From: Kaistella gelatinilytica
GTDB taxonomy: Bacteria > Bacteroidota > Bacteroidia > Flavobacteriales > Weeksellaceae
Reading direction: 5' to 3'
Assembly: GCF_015679325.1 (NCBI RefSeq)
Contig: NZ_JADPVI010000002.1
Span: 362,798-426,797 of the forward strand
Length of the DNA stretch: 64,000 nucleotides
Part shown: in pieces, positions 44,997-55,700 of the stretch
Position numbering within the stretch: position 1 is the stretch's first letter
Layout of the letters: each line of letters opens with the position of its first letter
The notes under the pieces: generated by a model
What the model saw: only the letters and a program-made list of their open reading frames with translations
Databases searched by the model: none
What the model was told of the DNA's origin: nothing
Made by a program: the position numbers and the translations under genes

Positions 44997-45326
44997 ATAA
45001 ATTATTAATAACTTATAAGATAAATCGTTATTAATTCAATAAATAGGGTTAAAACACCTTTTGTAATCTCTAAAATTACAATCGTAAGCAAATAAGCAGA
45101 TTGTGTATTATTTATTGATAATCTATTACCTCAACCCCTATCACAATAACTTACACATCTTTCAACAGAAAATACAATCATATAGTACTATAGATATATT
45201 ATCTGCGATTTCCTTATAAACTACTGATGCCTATAAAGTTTGTTAATTTATGTTAAATTAAATTTTAACATGTTTTAAAATTTCTCTAAGATTTCAACGG
45301 TTGACAATAATGTTAAATAAAGTCAC

Positions 45327-45360
45327 AAAAAAGCCGGCTCCCAATGGGAGCCGGCTTTAT
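45327..45360 (-). terminator. Terminator of the rplKAJL operon
   Basis: AAGCCGGCTCCCA and TGGGAGCCGGCTT form a 13-bp near-loopless palindrome (45331-45343 / 45345-45357). On the minus strand it is followed by six T. It separates rplL from the secreted cassette and from rpoB. Confidence 0.9.
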
Positions 45361-45377
45361 AAAAGGTCGTGGGAGAA

Positions 45378-45743
45378 TTATTTCAATTCTACTTCTGCAC
45401 CTGCATCTTCTAATTGTTTTTTCAAAGCTTCAGCTTCGTCTTTAGAGATTCCTTCTTTGATTGCAGTAGGAGCGGTATCTACCATATCTTTAGCTTCTTT
45501 CAAACCTGCACCAGTTAAATCTTTAACTAATTTTACAACTGCTAATTTAGAAGCACCTGCAGCTTTCAAGATTACATCGAATTCTGTTTTTTCTTCAGCA
45601 GCTTCGCCACCTCCTGCAACAGCAGCAACTGCAACAGCAGCTGGTTCGATTCCGTACTCATCCTTAAGGATAGTAGCTAATTCATTTACGTCTTTAACGG
45701 TTAAGTTTACAAGCGTTTCCGCTAATTTTTTTAAATCTGACAT
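45378..45743 (-). CDS. rplL: 50S ribosomal protein L7/L12
   Basis: The 121-residue stalk protein recruits translation factors to the ribosome. It has the N-terminal dimerisation helix ([29 protein letters not shown]), an Ala/Gly-rich hinge ([17 protein letters not shown]) and the C-terminal domain [38 protein letters not shown]...GAEVELK (residues about 55-121). Length is normal. It lies 54 bases after rplJ in the same operon. A strong terminator follows directly. Confidence 0.97.
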   Translation of the reverse strand: MSDLKKLAETLVNLTVKDVNELATILKDEYGIEPAAVAVAAVAGGGEAAEEKTEFDVILKAAGASKLAVVKLVKDLTGAGLKEAKDMVDTAPTAIKEGISKDEAEALKKQLEDAGAEVELK

Positions 45744-45797
45744 TTTAATAATGTTTTAATTGTTGAACGATTTATTTTGATTTGTTTTTGAGTCTAA

Positions 45798-46421
45798 TTA
45801 CTCTGCACTTGGTGCTTCTGTAGCTTCAGCGCTTGCTTCTGGAGCAGCCTCTGCAGCTGGAGTTTCTTCTGCTTTAGCTTCGGCAACTGGAGCTGTTTCC
45901 TCTGCAACTGGTGCAGCTTCCTCAGCATTTCCTGTAGCTTCATCTTTGTTTTGAAGTGCAGAAAGTACATTTCTAAGTGGAGATTGAAGTAATGTGATGA
46001 TTTCACCAATCATTTCTTCTCTAGACTTGATGCTAACTAAAGCAGCTAAGTTTTCGTCACCTACGTAGAATGTATCTTGCAAATAAGCAGATTTCAAAGC
46101 GGGAAATTCAGCTTTTTTTCTGAAACCTTGAATCAACTTAGCCGGAGCATTTGCTGTTTCAGAGATCATCAAAGCAGTGTTTCCTTTGAAACTTGGGAAC
46201 ATTTCTGAGTAATCTACATCACCTTCCATTTGTTCCATTGCTTTTTGCAATAGGGTGTTTTTTACCACTTTCAAAGTGATATTTTGCTTAAATGCCTGTC
46301 TTCTGAAATCTGAAGTCGCAGCAGCATTCATTCCTTCAAGGTTTGCAACATAGACCACTTTCGCGTCCTGCAACATTCCTTTTATATCTTGTATTACTAA
46401 TACTTTATCTTCTTTTGTCAT
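45798..46421 (-). CDS. rplJ: 50S ribosomal protein L10 with extended Ala/Glu tail
   Basis: L10 anchors L7/L12 dimers to 23S rRNA and usually has about 165-180 residues; this product has 207. The ribosomal part is normal: VLVIQDIKGMLQDAKVVYVANLEGMNAA, KVVKNTLLQKAM, GNTALMISETANAPAKLIQGF, and a helix ending SPLRNVLSALQ that binds L7/L12. From about residue 163 there is a 45-residue low-complexity acidic tail of Ala, Glu, Pro and Val (EEAAPVAEETAPVAEAKAEE). The tail is probably disordered. The gene lies 13 bases after rplA. Confidence 0.96.
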   Translation of the reverse strand: MTKEDKVLVIQDIKGMLQDAKVVYVANLEGMNAAATSDFRRQAFKQNITLKVVKNTLLQKAMEQMEGDVDYSEMFPSFKGNTALMISETANAPAKLIQGFRKKAEFPALKSAYLQDTFYVGDENLAALVSIKSREEMIGEIITLLQSPLRNVLSALQNKDEATGNAEEAAPVAEETAPVAEAKAEETPAAEAAPEASAEATEAPSAE

Positions 46422-46434
46422 TGTTCTTCAGATT

Positions 46435-47127
46435 TTAGTTTACAGATTTAGTATCAATTGCAATACCTGGGCTCATTGTAGAAGACAAATAAATGCTTTT
46501 TACATAAATACCTTTTGAGGCAGTTGGTTTCAATTTGATCAAAGTCTGAATTAATTCAGCAGCATTTTCTCTGATTTTGGCAGCATCAAAAGATACTTTA
46601 CCAATCCCAGCGTGAATGATACCATATTTGTCAACTTTAAAATCGATCTTACCAGCTTTTACTTCAGCTACCGCTTTACCGATATCCATAGTTACTGTAC
46701 CTGATTTTGGATTCGGCATTAAACCTCTTGGTCCTAATACTCTACCCAACGGACCTAACTTACCCATTACTGCAGGCATTGTTACGATCACATCAACATC
46801 AGTCCAACCGTCTTTAATTTTCTGTAAATATTCGTCAAGACCTACGTAATCTGCACCTGCTGCAGTAGCTTCCGCTTCTTTGTCAGGAGTTACCAATGCC
46901 AAAACTTTTACATCTTTACCAGTACCGTGTGGAAGAGAAACTACTCCTCTTACCATTTGGTTTGCTTTTCTAGGATCAACTCCTAATCTCACTGCTAAGT
47001 CAACAGAAGCGTCGAATTTTGCAGTATTTACTTCTTTTACCAAAGCCGAAGCTTCGTCAAGAGTGTAAACTTTATTTTTTTCTAATTTGCTTAAAGCTTC
47101 TTTTTGCTTTTTTGTCAATTTTGCCAT
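46435..47127 (-). CDS. rplA: 50S ribosomal protein L1
   Basis: The 230-residue product is the L1 stalk protein, which helps move deacylated tRNA out of the E site and in many bacteria represses the L11-L1 operon by binding its leader. It contains [66 protein letters not shown] and the C-terminal [21 protein letters not shown]. It is complete, and starts 11 bases after the rplK stop. Confidence 0.97.
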   Translation of the reverse strand: MAKLTKKQKEALSKLEKNKVYTLDEASALVKEVNTAKFDASVDLAVRLGVDPRKANQMVRGVVSLPHGTGKDVKVLALVTPDKEAEATAAGADYVGLDEYLQKIKDGWTDVDVIVTMPAVMGKLGPLGRVLGPRGLMPNPKSGTVTMDIGKAVAEVKAGKIDFKVDKYGIIHAGIGKVSFDAAKIRENAAELIQTLIKLKPTASKGIYVKSIYLSSTMSPGIAIDTKSVN

Positions 47128-47138
47128 ATCTATAAGTT

Positions 47139-47582
47139 TTAAGCGTTAGTTGGTTTAGTTCCTGTTACTCTTAATCCCATAGATCTTGCAGTTCCGGCCA
47201 CCATTGTAAGTGCGCCATCCATTGTAAAACAATTAAGATCTACCATTTTGTCTTCAGCAATTTTTTTAACCTGATCCCAAGATACAGAACCTACTTTGAT
47301 TCGGTTTGGCTCTCCTGAACCTTTTTTCTGCTTAGAAGCATCTAAAAGTTGGATTGCAGCTGGTGGAGTTTTAATAACGAATTCAAATGATTTGTCTTCG
47401 AATACTGTAATTACTACAGGTAAAACTTGTCCCGGCTTGTCTTGAGTTCTTCCGTTAAATTGCTTACAAAACTCCATAATATTCACCCCTGCAGAACCCA
47501 AAGCTGGACCTACTGGTGGAGATGGGTTTGCTGCTCCTCCTTTTACTTGGAGCTTAACCATTTTAAAGACTTTTTTAGCCAT
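47139..47582 (-). CDS. rplK: 50S ribosomal protein L11
   Basis: The 147-residue product binds the GTPase-associated centre of 23S rRNA and is needed for RelA activation. It shows the N-terminal [40 protein letters not shown] and the C-terminal rRNA-binding [14 protein letters not shown]. It is the first gene of rplK-rplA-rplJ-rplL. A leader of about 90 bases precedes it, possibly containing the L1 feedback site, which I could not locate exactly. Confidence 0.97.
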   Translation of the reverse strand: MAKKVFKMVKLQVKGGAANPSPPVGPALGSAGVNIMEFCKQFNGRTQDKPGQVLPVVITVFEDKSFEFVIKTPPAAIQLLDASKQKKGSGEPNRIKVGSVSWDQVKKIAEDKMVDLNCFTMDGALTMVAGTARSMGLRVTGTKPTNA

Positions 47583-47676
47583 TTTTATTTTTTAATAAAA
47601 TTAATAATTTATGAATGTGGAAGCATTTATAAATCTGCAAAGGTTGTTTCATCCAACTACTCTACATTTCGGACTG

Positions 47677-47706
47677 CAAAATTAAGAATATTTTTTGATT
47701 ACACAA
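47677..47706 (-). promoter_or_regulatory. Promoter of the rplKAJL operon
   Basis: On the minus strand TTG (47704-47706) is followed after 19 bases by TAATTTTG (47677-47684) and then CAGTCCG. Both the -33 and -7 elements are at ideal spacing for this phylum. Confidence 0.7.
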
Positions 47707-47750
47707 GAGGTAATTGCTTGATATTTAGAAAGAATTTGCATCAAATAAAA

Positions 47751-47778
47751 AAAGCCACTCTTTTTAAAAAGTGGCTTT
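47751..47778 (-). terminator. Terminator of the lipase-like gene
   Basis: AAAGCCACT and AGTGGCTTT (47751-47759 / 47770-47778), with further A/T pairing in the loop. A T run follows on the minus strand. It lies 20 bases after the lipase stop. Confidence 0.85.
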
Positions 47779-47797
47779 GCGGTATAAATACTTATTA

Positions 47798-50083
47798 TTA
47801 ATTCTTTACAATAATTTTCTTCGTGATGGTTTCTTTGCCAGATGTTATCGTCATTATATAAACACCATTCCTTAAATTAACCGGTATTTCTGTCATTCCC
47901 GAAATATCCTGTTGTTTTGCTGCAAGAACTTTTCTGCCAGAATAATCAGTAATTGTAATTTGAGCATTCTTCATTAAGTAATTGCTTTTAATTTTCAAAG
48001 AATTTTTCACCGGATTTTCTACCCAAACTTGATGTGAAGCAGCATTTTCTCCAGTTGCCAATATATTATCATTCAAAATTTCATTTAAAGCAAACGCCAC
48101 ATTTTGAGTATCTAAAGTAACGTGATCTTCATTCACCGTCGGAACCGAATAGGCTACAAAGGGCGTAACTGAAGAAGAGTTGATGGGCGTGTAATAGTTG
48201 TTACTGTTGATTGCTAAAGAACTTAGCGCAGGAATAAAATTGAAATACATGATATTCAAATTATTTACAAATTCTGTAAGAAGAGGATTTCCTCCTGCAG
48301 CAGCTGCAAATTGACTTAAATTGAATCTTCCACCCGGCGCAGTATCTAAACCATCAGAAGTCGTGGTAGATTTTGCACTCGCAGCACTTGAAAATCCTGT
48401 GATCCAAATAAAGATCTTCTGTTGTCCTTTAAAATTACTTATTTCTAAAGTTTGATTTTTAAGAGGTGTATAATTTACTTTAATAATTGCACGTTGACTG
48501 CTGGATGTATTAAAAGTATGATCCATCACCACCATTCCCGGTGTTCCTGTCATGGTTGCGTTTCCGGCACCGTTGCTGATGGCAACATTTCTCGTGCTTG
48601 TTGGGAAACCCATGGTATTCAATTCAGTTTGGAAAGGCGTTCTGTAATTGGGTGCTCCAACAGGTAGTAATTTAGCGGGATCAAATTCGACAGCATCACC
48701 AGCTTTTAAATGTCCTTCAAAATGATCGAGCAACATTTCTCGAGCAGCCGGACTTTTTAACATTCCATTTACAATTCCCTGCAAAGTAACATCTCCTAAA
48801 GGACCAAAACCCATATAATTGAATAAATGCTGAAATCCTAAAGGAACATTTGCCCCCAAATGTGGTGCGTCAAAAGACAGATAAAGTCGCGTATCAGGAT
48901 TTAAACTGTTTTGCTCCATATATCTTAATGCATATCTCGAAATTAATCCGCCCATACTTGGACCGATAAGTACATTCTTCTTTGTTCCTACTTTTTCAGC
49001 ATTAATTTTTTTCATTAATTCTACCAGGATCAGCGCATTTCGTTGAATGTAATCAACACCGCCATCAATAATTGTTGTAGAAGCATCTCTTGTATAAGTG
49101 GGAAAGTTTAAAACGATGACATCATAACCTTGCGCACGAAGCACGTCGCCTAAGTTTTGATTCGTTCCGTAATTTAGAAGCTGATAGATCGCTGCAGTAT
49201 TTCGAGTATCACCCGGATCAAAACCGTCTACTAAAATAATTGGCTTGTCTAAAACACCATCTACCGTATCAAGAAAAACTTCGTATTCTCCTTTTCCAAG
49301 AAATGCGGCTGTTTCGCCATAACCTTTATAAGGAATGGTTGAAGAAATAGTGGTAACGACATTGGGTTGAAAACCTGAATTTCCTTTTCCTTCAACTGCT
49401 CTTTTTTGATATTGAACATCGATTACAAATGACTGCGAAATAATTTTCCCGTCGGTAAATTGAATTTTATAAGAAACCGTATTTAGACCATTCTCACCGA
49501 AATTTAACGTAAAAGGTTCGTCAATATTAATTTTTCTCCAGGTATTTCTTTCTCTTACTTCAACAAAAGCAATTACTCTTTTTGTAGTATTAAAGATGAG
49601 ATCACTTTTAAGAATGAAAGTAGCTTTATTTTCCTTCGTTTTACCTAAAATAGTTCCTAAAAGATTGATTTGATACTGGTCGAAAACGTCGGTAGCTTTT
49701 CCCTTTAATTCAAATTGATTTTTAGAATTCAAAGAAACTTTCTGGGTTTCTACAGCAGTTGGTTTTACGTTATCAAAATCTGTAATCAATAAAGAAAGCG
49801 GAATATAATGATTGATAAAACCTTCATCGGCTAATTTTTGTACCGCATCTAATTTCGGAAATCTTTGCAAATAATCGGCGCGTTGAATTTCATGATAAAC
49901 CTGCAGGAAGTTGTTGGCAGAAACCTGGTCGGTTTTAAGGTGGGTCGCATCTGAAACCGGATAAACCCGATCGTAAATAATCTTGGTTCCGGAATAGGGT
50001 TTCAGTAAATCGTAATTTTGTTGTTGTCCGAAAGACAGCACAAAACTTAACATCACTAATAAGAAAGTTAATTTAGTTTTCAT
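47798..50083 (-). CDS. Secreted lipase/esterase-like alpha/beta hydrolase with type IX sorting tail
   Basis: The 761-residue product has a signal peptide (KLTFLLVMLSFVLSFGQQ). After a beta-rich N-terminal part (about residues 25-260), an alpha/beta hydrolase domain begins at KPIILVDGFDPGD (oxyanion region). It has the nucleophile elbow NVLIGPSMGGLISRYALRYM (Ser about 374) and a histidine region LSFDAPHLGANVPLG. The last 75 residues are a type A sorting domain: VWVENPVKNSLKIKSN, ITDYSGRKVL, LRNGVYIMTITSGKETITKKIIVKN. It should be exported by the type IX system and anchored or released at the surface. It sits between nusG and rplK, with its own terminator. Confidence 0.85.
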   Translation of the reverse strand: MKTKLTFLLVMLSFVLSFGQQQNYDLLKPYSGTKIIYDRVYPVSDATHLKTDQVSANNFLQVYHEIQRADYLQRFPKLDAVQKLADEGFINHYIPLSLLITDFDNVKPTAVETQKVSLNSKNQFELKGKATDVFDQYQINLLGTILGKTKENKATFILKSDLIFNTTKRVIAFVEVRERNTWRKINIDEPFTLNFGENGLNTVSYKIQFTDGKIISQSFVIDVQYQKRAVEGKGNSGFQPNVVTTISSTIPYKGYGETAAFLGKGEYEVFLDTVDGVLDKPIILVDGFDPGDTRNTAAIYQLLNYGTNQNLGDVLRAQGYDVIVLNFPTYTRDASTTIIDGGVDYIQRNALILVELMKKINAEKVGTKKNVLIGPSMGGLISRYALRYMEQNSLNPDTRLYLSFDAPHLGANVPLGFQHLFNYMGFGPLGDVTLQGIVNGMLKSPAAREMLLDHFEGHLKAGDAVEFDPAKLLPVGAPNYRTPFQTELNTMGFPTSTRNVAISNGAGNATMTGTPGMVVMDHTFNTSSSQRAIIKVNYTPLKNQTLEISNFKGQQKIFIWITGFSSAASAKSTTTSDGLDTAPGGRFNLSQFAAAAGGNPLLTEFVNNLNIMYFNFIPALSSLAINSNNYYTPINSSSVTPFVAYSVPTVNEDHVTLDTQNVAFALNEILNDNILATGENAASHQVWVENPVKNSLKIKSNYLMKNAQITITDYSGRKVLAAKQQDISGMTEIPVNLRNGVYIMTITSGKETITKKIIVKN

Positions 50084-50249
50084 CGTTGTATTTTAGTGAA
50101 CTAAATTACGAAAAATTATCAATCCTATGACTTACATTTGCGAATTCGATACCCATTTGCTCTAAATAAACCTATTCCTATCAATTAATCGCAAATTTAA
50201 ACGAAATCTATTTACAGGCCCGGACAGACTCTAATTTTAAAACAAAAAA

Positions 50250-50272
50250 AAGAACCAAGTAACTTGATTCTT
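50250..50272 (-). terminator. Terminator of the secE-nusG unit
   Basis: On the minus strand AAGAATCAAGT pairs with ACTTGGTTCTT (one G-U), followed by a long T run. It lies 23 bases after the nusG stop. Confidence 0.85.
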
Positions 50273-50295
50273 TTTGTAATGATTAAGAAGTAAGG

Positions 50296-50838
50296 CTAAA
50301 CCTTTTCAACTTGCATATAACTTAATTCCATTGGTGTTTTTCTTCCGAAAATCATTACTGAAACTTCAATTTTCTTTTTGTCTTCGAATAATTTTTCAAT
50401 TGTACCATTGAATCCGTTAAAAGGACCATCGATCACTTTGATATTTTCTCCAACGATGAATGGGATATTTGCTTCTACTGCAAATTCGGAAAGTTCATCC
50501 ATTCTACCAAGCATTCTGTTTACTTCAGATTTACGCATCGGTACAGGATCACCTCCTTTGGTTAAACTTAAAAAAGAAATTACTCCCGGAATATTTTTGA
50601 TAATGTGAGGAACCTCACCTGCTAAATTAGCTTCTACCATCAAGTAACCTGGGTAATAAGGTTTTTCTTTGGGTACCTTTTTTCCGTTTCTCAATTGAAT
50701 TACCTTCTCCATAGGGATCACAACCTGAGTTACGAAATCTTCCAAACCATGGTGTTTCATCTCGTTCTCGATATAGGTTTTCACCTTATTTTCTTGTCCG
50801 CTGATGGATTTCAGTACATACCAGTTAGTGTCACTCAT
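50296..50838 (-). CDS. nusG: Transcription termination/antitermination factor NusG
   Basis: The 180-residue product has the NGN domain (residues 1-115; NWYVLKSISGQENKVKTYIENEMKHHG, PGYLMVEANLAGEVPHIIKNIPGV) and the KOW domain (PFIVGENIKVIDGPFNGFNGTIEKL, about 125-150). It couples RNA polymerase to Rho or the ribosome. It lies 14 bases after secE and ends the transcription unit; a terminator and then the lipase gene follow instead of rplK. Confidence 0.97.
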   Translation of the reverse strand: MSDTNWYVLKSISGQENKVKTYIENEMKHHGLEDFVTQVVIPMEKVIQLRNGKKVPKEKPYYPGYLMVEANLAGEVPHIIKNIPGVISFLSLTKGGDPVPMRKSEVNRMLGRMDELSEFAVEANIPFIVGENIKVIDGPFNGFNGTIEKLFEDKKKIEVSVMIFGRKTPMELSYMQVEKV

Positions 50839-50852
50839 TTTGGAAAATAATT

Positions 50853-51056
50853 TTAATTGAAAAGATTGATAAAGAGTGTAAGGAAATTAGCAATCGATTT
50901 ACTGAAAAGTGAATCTATTCCAAAAGTGAAAATCGCTAAAATGACTGTTCCAATAGTAACCACGATTGTGGACGATTGCAATTCTGGCCACTTAGGCCAT
51001 TCAACTTTATCCGTGAATTCGGTATAAGAACCTTTTATAAAATCAACTAAGCTCAT
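50853..51056 (-). CDS. secE: Preprotein translocase subunit SecE
   Basis: A 67-residue single-span SecE. The start at 51056 (MSLVDFIKGSYTEFTDKVEWPKWPELQSS) is chosen because the frame further upstream runs into the tRNA-Trp gene. The conserved WPKWPEL amphipathic hinge precedes the transmembrane helix (about 36-60, IVVTIGTVILAIFTFGIDSLF). SecE clamps SecY in the Sec translocon. It lies 13 bases after tRNA-Trp on the same strand. Confidence 0.94.
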   Translation of the reverse strand: MSLVDFIKGSYTEFTDKVEWPKWPELQSSTIVVTIGTVILAIFTFGIDSLFSKSIANFLTLFINLFN

Positions 51057-51069
51057 TATCTTTTTTTTG

Positions 51070-51140
51070 CACGGGCACAAGGACTCGAACCCTGATCAAC
51101 GGTTTTGGAGACCGGTATCCTACCATTGGACGATGCCCGT
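51070..51140 (-). tRNA. tRNA-Trp (anticodon CCA)
   Basis: Acceptor ACGGGCA / TGCCCGT, discriminator G. The anticodon loop is CTCCAAA, the T arm is GGGTTCGAGTCC, and the D arm has CCAATGGTAGG. It is placed between tuf and secE, as in most bacteria. CCA is not encoded. Confidence 0.95.
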
Positions 51141-51149
51141 AGATTAAAA

Positions 51150-51179
51150 AATGTTCCGTAAGTTTCCCTACGGAACATT
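51150..51179 (-). terminator. Terminator of tuf
   Basis: AATGTTCCGTA and TACGGAACATT with an 8-base loop, then a T run on the minus strand. It lies between the tuf stop and tRNA-Trp. Confidence 0.9.
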
Positions 51180-51196
51180 AATATTTATTTTAGAAA

Positions 51197-52384
51197 TTAA
51201 TCTAAGATTTCAGTTACCTGACCTGCACCAACTGTTCTACCTCCTTCTCTGATCGCAAATCTAAGACCTACGTTAAGAGCGATTGGTTGCAACAATTCTA
51301 CAGTAATTGTTAAGTTATCTCCTGGCATTACCATTTCTACACCTTCTGGTAAGAAAATCTCACCTGTAACGTCTGTAGTTCTTACATAAAACTGTGGGCG
51401 GTATTTGTTGTGGAATGGAGTGTGACGACCACCTTCTTCTTTTGAAAGAACATAAACCTCAGCTTTGAAGTGTTTGTGTGGTTTAACAGAACCAGATTTT
51501 ACGATAACCATACCTCTTTTGATGTCGGTTTTTTCAATACCTCTTAACAAGATACCTACGTTATCTCCAGCTTCACCTCTATCAAGAATCTTACGGAACA
51601 TTTCTACTCCAGTTACAGTTGATGTTAATTTTTCATCACCCATACCTACGATATCTACACCGTCTCCAGTGTTAATAACACCTGCTTCGATTCTTCCTGT
51701 TGCTACAGTTCCACGACCTGTAATAGAGAATACATCTTCGATAGGCATCAAGAATGGTTTGTCAACGTCTCTTGTAGGAAGTTCGATCCAAGTATCAACA
51801 GCTTCCATTAATTCTTCGATTTTCGCTACCCATTTAGCATCTCCATTTAATCCACCTAAAGCAGATCCCTGGATTACCGGAGCGTTATCACCGTCATATT
51901 CGTAAGAAGATAAAAGTTCTCTAACTTCTAATTCTACTAATTCTAACAATTCCGGATCATCTACCATATCTACTTTGTTCATGAAAACAAGTACATTTGG
52001 TACATTTACCTGACGACACAAAAGGATGTGCTCTCTAGTTTGAGGCATTGGTCCGTCTGTAGCAGCTACAACTAAGATAGCACCGTCCATTTGAGCAGCA
52101 CCTGTAACCATGTTTTTTACATAATCGGCGTGACCTGGACAATCTACGTGGGCGTAGTGTCTGTTTGCAGTTTCATATTCGATGTGTGAAGTATTGATAG
52201 TAATACCTCTTTCTTTTTCTTCTGGTGCAGAATCGATAGAAGAGAAATCTCTTGCTGTTCCGAATCCTTTGTCAGATAATACTTTACTGATTGCTGCAGT
52301 AAGTGTTGTTTTACCATGGTCTACGTGACCGATGGTACCAATGTTCAAGTGTGGTTTGTTACGATTAAACGTTTCCTTTGCCAT
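51197..52384 (-). CDS. tuf: Elongation factor Tu
   Basis: EF-Tu delivers aminoacyl-tRNA to the ribosome. The 395-residue product is complete. G1 is [13 protein letters not shown], switch I is REITIN-like [16 protein letters not shown]3 is [12 protein letters not shown] and G4 is MNKVD. Domain 2 begins at [23 protein letters not shown], and domain 3 ends [22 protein letters not shown]. It has two candidate promoters upstream and a terminator downstream, so it is its own transcription unit here. Confidence 0.98.
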   Translation of the reverse strand: MAKETFNRNKPHLNIGTIGHVDHGKTTLTAAISKVLSDKGFGTARDFSSIDSAPEEKERGITINTSHIEYETANRHYAHVDCPGHADYVKNMVTGAAQMDGAILVVAATDGPMPQTREHILLCRQVNVPNVLVFMNKVDMVDDPELLELVELEVRELLSSYEYDGDNAPVIQGSALGGLNGDAKWVAKIEELMEAVDTWIELPTRDVDKPFLMPIEDVFSITGRGTVATGRIEAGVINTGDGVDIVGMGDEKLTSTVTGVEMFRKILDRGEAGDNVGILLRGIEKTDIKRGMVIVKSGSVKPHKHFKAEVYVLSKEEGGRHTPFHNKYRPQFYVRTTDVTGEIFLPEGVEMVMPGDNLTITVELLQPIALNVGLRFAIREGGRTVGAGQVTEILD

Positions 52385-52427
52385 GATATAAATTATTTAT
52401 TAATTAATTATTTAATTTTTCGGTGTG

Positions 52428-52435
52428 CAAATATA
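52428..52435 (-). promoter_or_regulatory. tuf promoter P2, -7 box
   Basis: Minus strand TATATTTG followed by CACACCGA, 43 bases before the ATG. Confidence 0.6.
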
Positions 52436-52533
52436 GTTATTTTTTGAATATTGAAAATCTTTTTTTTACAAAAAATTTCTAACATCCAAAAATATTGCCT
52501 ACACCTTTGATATTTTACCGATTTATCGGAGTG

Positions 52534-52541
52534 CAAATTTA
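52534..52541 (-). promoter_or_regulatory. tuf promoter P1, -7 box
   Basis: Minus strand TAAATTTG followed by CACTCCGA, 149 bases before the ATG. The sequence after the box resembles that at P2. The rest of the 327-base gap 52385-52711 has one hairpin (ATTCTTC/GAAGAAT, 52618-52645) without a T run. Confidence 0.55.
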
Positions 52542-52711
52542 AGGAAAAATATCTATTTGTGAAAACTCTATAAATGATTTTCTAAAAACATTTTCTTTTT
52601 AAAGGCAACTTTATCATTCTTCCTTAAAATTTAAAGAAGAATAAATATAACTGATGGTTCGCAGGCGAGTCATTAAAAGTTCACAAAATTAAAGACCCTT
52701 TCGCTATCAAT

Positions 52712-55700
52712 TTAAACAGTCTCTGATCTTTTTGTTTTATTAAATATCCAGAATATAATTGGGAATATGAGCAAAGTCAAAACAGTTGCAGTAACTAATC
52801 CCCCAATAATTACGATCGCCAACGGTTTCTGAGACTCTGAGCCAATTCCTGTAGAAAGTGCCGCCGGTAATAATCCAACAGATGCCATTAATGCAGTCAT
52901 TACAATTGGTCTTGTTCTCGCTTTTATCCCTTCCAAAATTCCTTCTACGACCAACATTCCCGCCTTTATATTTTGATGGAATTCGGATAGAAGCAGTACT
53001 CCATTCTGAATACATATCCCAAACAAGGCGATGAAACCTACTCCCGCAGAAATCCCAAAATTCATTCCTGTCATGTGCAAAGCGATAATTCCTCCAATTA
53101 AGGCAAAAGGAACATTGGCTAAAACCAAAAGGGAATCCTTGATATTACCGAACAATATAAAGAGCAGGAAAAAAATCATGATGATACTGATCGGCACTAC
53201 CTGTCCCAATCTTTTGGAAGCGCGTTGCTGATTTTCAAACTGACCGGTCCAGCCAAAACTATACCCTTCCGGAAGTTTGATCTGATCTACTTTTTCCTGT
53301 GCTTCGGCAATTGTACTTCCTAAATCCCGATCGCGTATGGAAAATTTAATTCCAATAAACCTTTTGATATTGTCCCGATAGATAAAGGCTGCACCATTGT
53401 CCTGATGTATTTCGCAAATTTCTTTTAAGGGAATCAAAGCTCCTGCTTGAGAAGGAACCATCAACTGTGCAATATCATTTTCATCTTTTCGGTATTGCTT
53501 TTCATATCGGATCCTGATATCAAATTTTCTTTCTCCATCAAATAATTCCGACGCGGTTTTTCCACCAAAAGCAGTTTCTAAAACTGACTGAGCATCTTTG
53601 AGATTTACTCCATATTGTGCCATTTTATAACGATCGAGAATTACACTTACTTCCGGCTGACCAATATTTTTAATGATACCAGGTTCTTTTACTCCGGGAA
53701 CTTTTTTAATGATTTCATAAACCTGTTTCGCATATTGATCGAGCGTATTGAGATTATCACCATAAATTTTCACCCCATTTTCAGCTTTAAAACCTGCAAC
53801 TGCTTCAGCAACATTATCAGAGATCGGCTGCGAATAGTTGAACGTGATTCCCTGATATTGTTTCAACTTGCCATCCATTTCTTCAATAAGATTATCCATA
53901 GTTATTTTTCGTTTCCAGTCTTCTTTGGGTTTTAAGTTGACGGCAAACTGCACAAATCCAAAACCGTTCGGATCGGTTCCATCGTTACTTCTCCCCGTTT
54001 GCGAGAGCACTCCTGTAACTTCTGGAAAAGACATAATAACTTTTTTTAATTGATCGGTCGTTTTTAATGACTCATCCAGCGAAGTACTCATTGGCATTTC
54101 TGCGGTGACCCAAAGCGATCCTTCATTGAGCGGCGGTAAAAATTCGGTTCCCAAAAATTTAGCTGAAAATAATGTCGCTCCCAAAATTCCAACTGCGACT
54201 ATTAAACTCATTCTTTTATTTTTAAAGGTGAAGAGAAAACCTTTCACAACGATCCGATCCCAAAAATTCACGAACGGATTATTTTTTTCTCTCACATTTT
54301 TATTAAGAAGAATATGCGACAAAACCGGAACGAGGGTCAAAGTAAATAACAACGCGCCCATCAAAGCAAAACCTAAAGTATAAGCCAATGGTGCAAACAT
54401 TTTACCTTCTACTTTCTGGAAAGAGAAAATCGGAATAAGCGACGTGATAATAATCAATTTAGAAAAGAAAATCGCTTTCCCTAAACCGATCCCCGTGTTT
54501 TTGATCCATCCGGCTTTTGCCATTTTGTTGAATTTTTCCATGCCGTACTTCTTCGCCTTGTGATCGAGCATCACAAAAACTCCTTCGACCATGACGACGG
54601 CTCCATCAATGATGATCCCGAAATCTACCGCACCCAGGGAAAGCAGATTCGCGCTCATTCCCGCCAGTTTCAAACATAAAAAAGAGAACAGTAGTGATAA
54701 CGGAATAATGATCGAAACAATAAAAGTCGTGCGCCAATCGGCCATGAATATAAATACGATGACGGTGACCAGAATAATCCCTTCAATTAAATTGTGAAGA
54801 ACGGTATGCGTGGTGAAATCCATGAGGTTTTCCCTGTTGTAGAACGTCACCAATTTCACATCTTTCGGTAAAATCTTATTATTCAGTTCGTCGATTTTCG
54901 CTTTGACTAGTTCTAAAACTTCCACGGGATTTTCGCCTTTCCGCATTACGATGGTTCCTGCGACAACATCATTCTGATTATTGTAACCAGCTTGTCCAAC
55001 TCTTGGTAACGCGCTTTCCTGAACGGTCGCCACATTTTTTACAAGGATCGGATTTCCATGTTCATTTTGGATGGTGACATTCTCGATATCTGAGATCGAT
55101 TTTAGTAATCCAATTCCGCGAACAACGTAAGATTGTCCATTTTTTTCGATGACATCTCCACCAACATTTAAATTTCCCTGATTTACGGCATCATAAACCT
55201 GAGAAGTTGTTAGATTATATTGCTCCAACTTTCTTGGATCAAGACTTAATTCATAAATTTTATCCTGTCCACCAAAAACATTAATATCTGCAACTCCCGG
55301 AATTCCACGCAAGGCTCGATCGACAACCCACGTTTGAAGTGTCAACAATTCGCGCGAATCTTTTTTCTTACTTTGAAGAACGTAACGGTAAATTTCTCCG
55401 GTTGGTCCGTACGGTGGTTGAATTTCGGGACCAGCTCCATCTGGAAGTGTTACGGTTCTGATCTGATTATTGACCTGATTTCTCGCGAAAGCATCATCAA
55501 CACCATCATCGAAAATAATTTTGATGATCGATAAACCGAACATGGTCGAGCTTCGCACACTCGTCTTTTTCTGAACCGAACTCATCGCCAATTCAATGGG
55601 CGTCGTCACAAAACGCTCTACTTCTTCTGCACTTCTACCGTTCCACTGCGTAATGATCACAATTTGAGTGTTGGTAACATCTGGAAAGGCTTCAATTGGC

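Noticed and set aside
45301-45759. Plus-strand 152-codon frame over rplL
   Set aside because: Antisense to rplL and its terminator; no homology.
52618-52645. ATTCTTC/GAAGAAT hairpin between the RND pump and tuf
   Set aside because: No T run on either strand and a long AT loop; not called a terminator.
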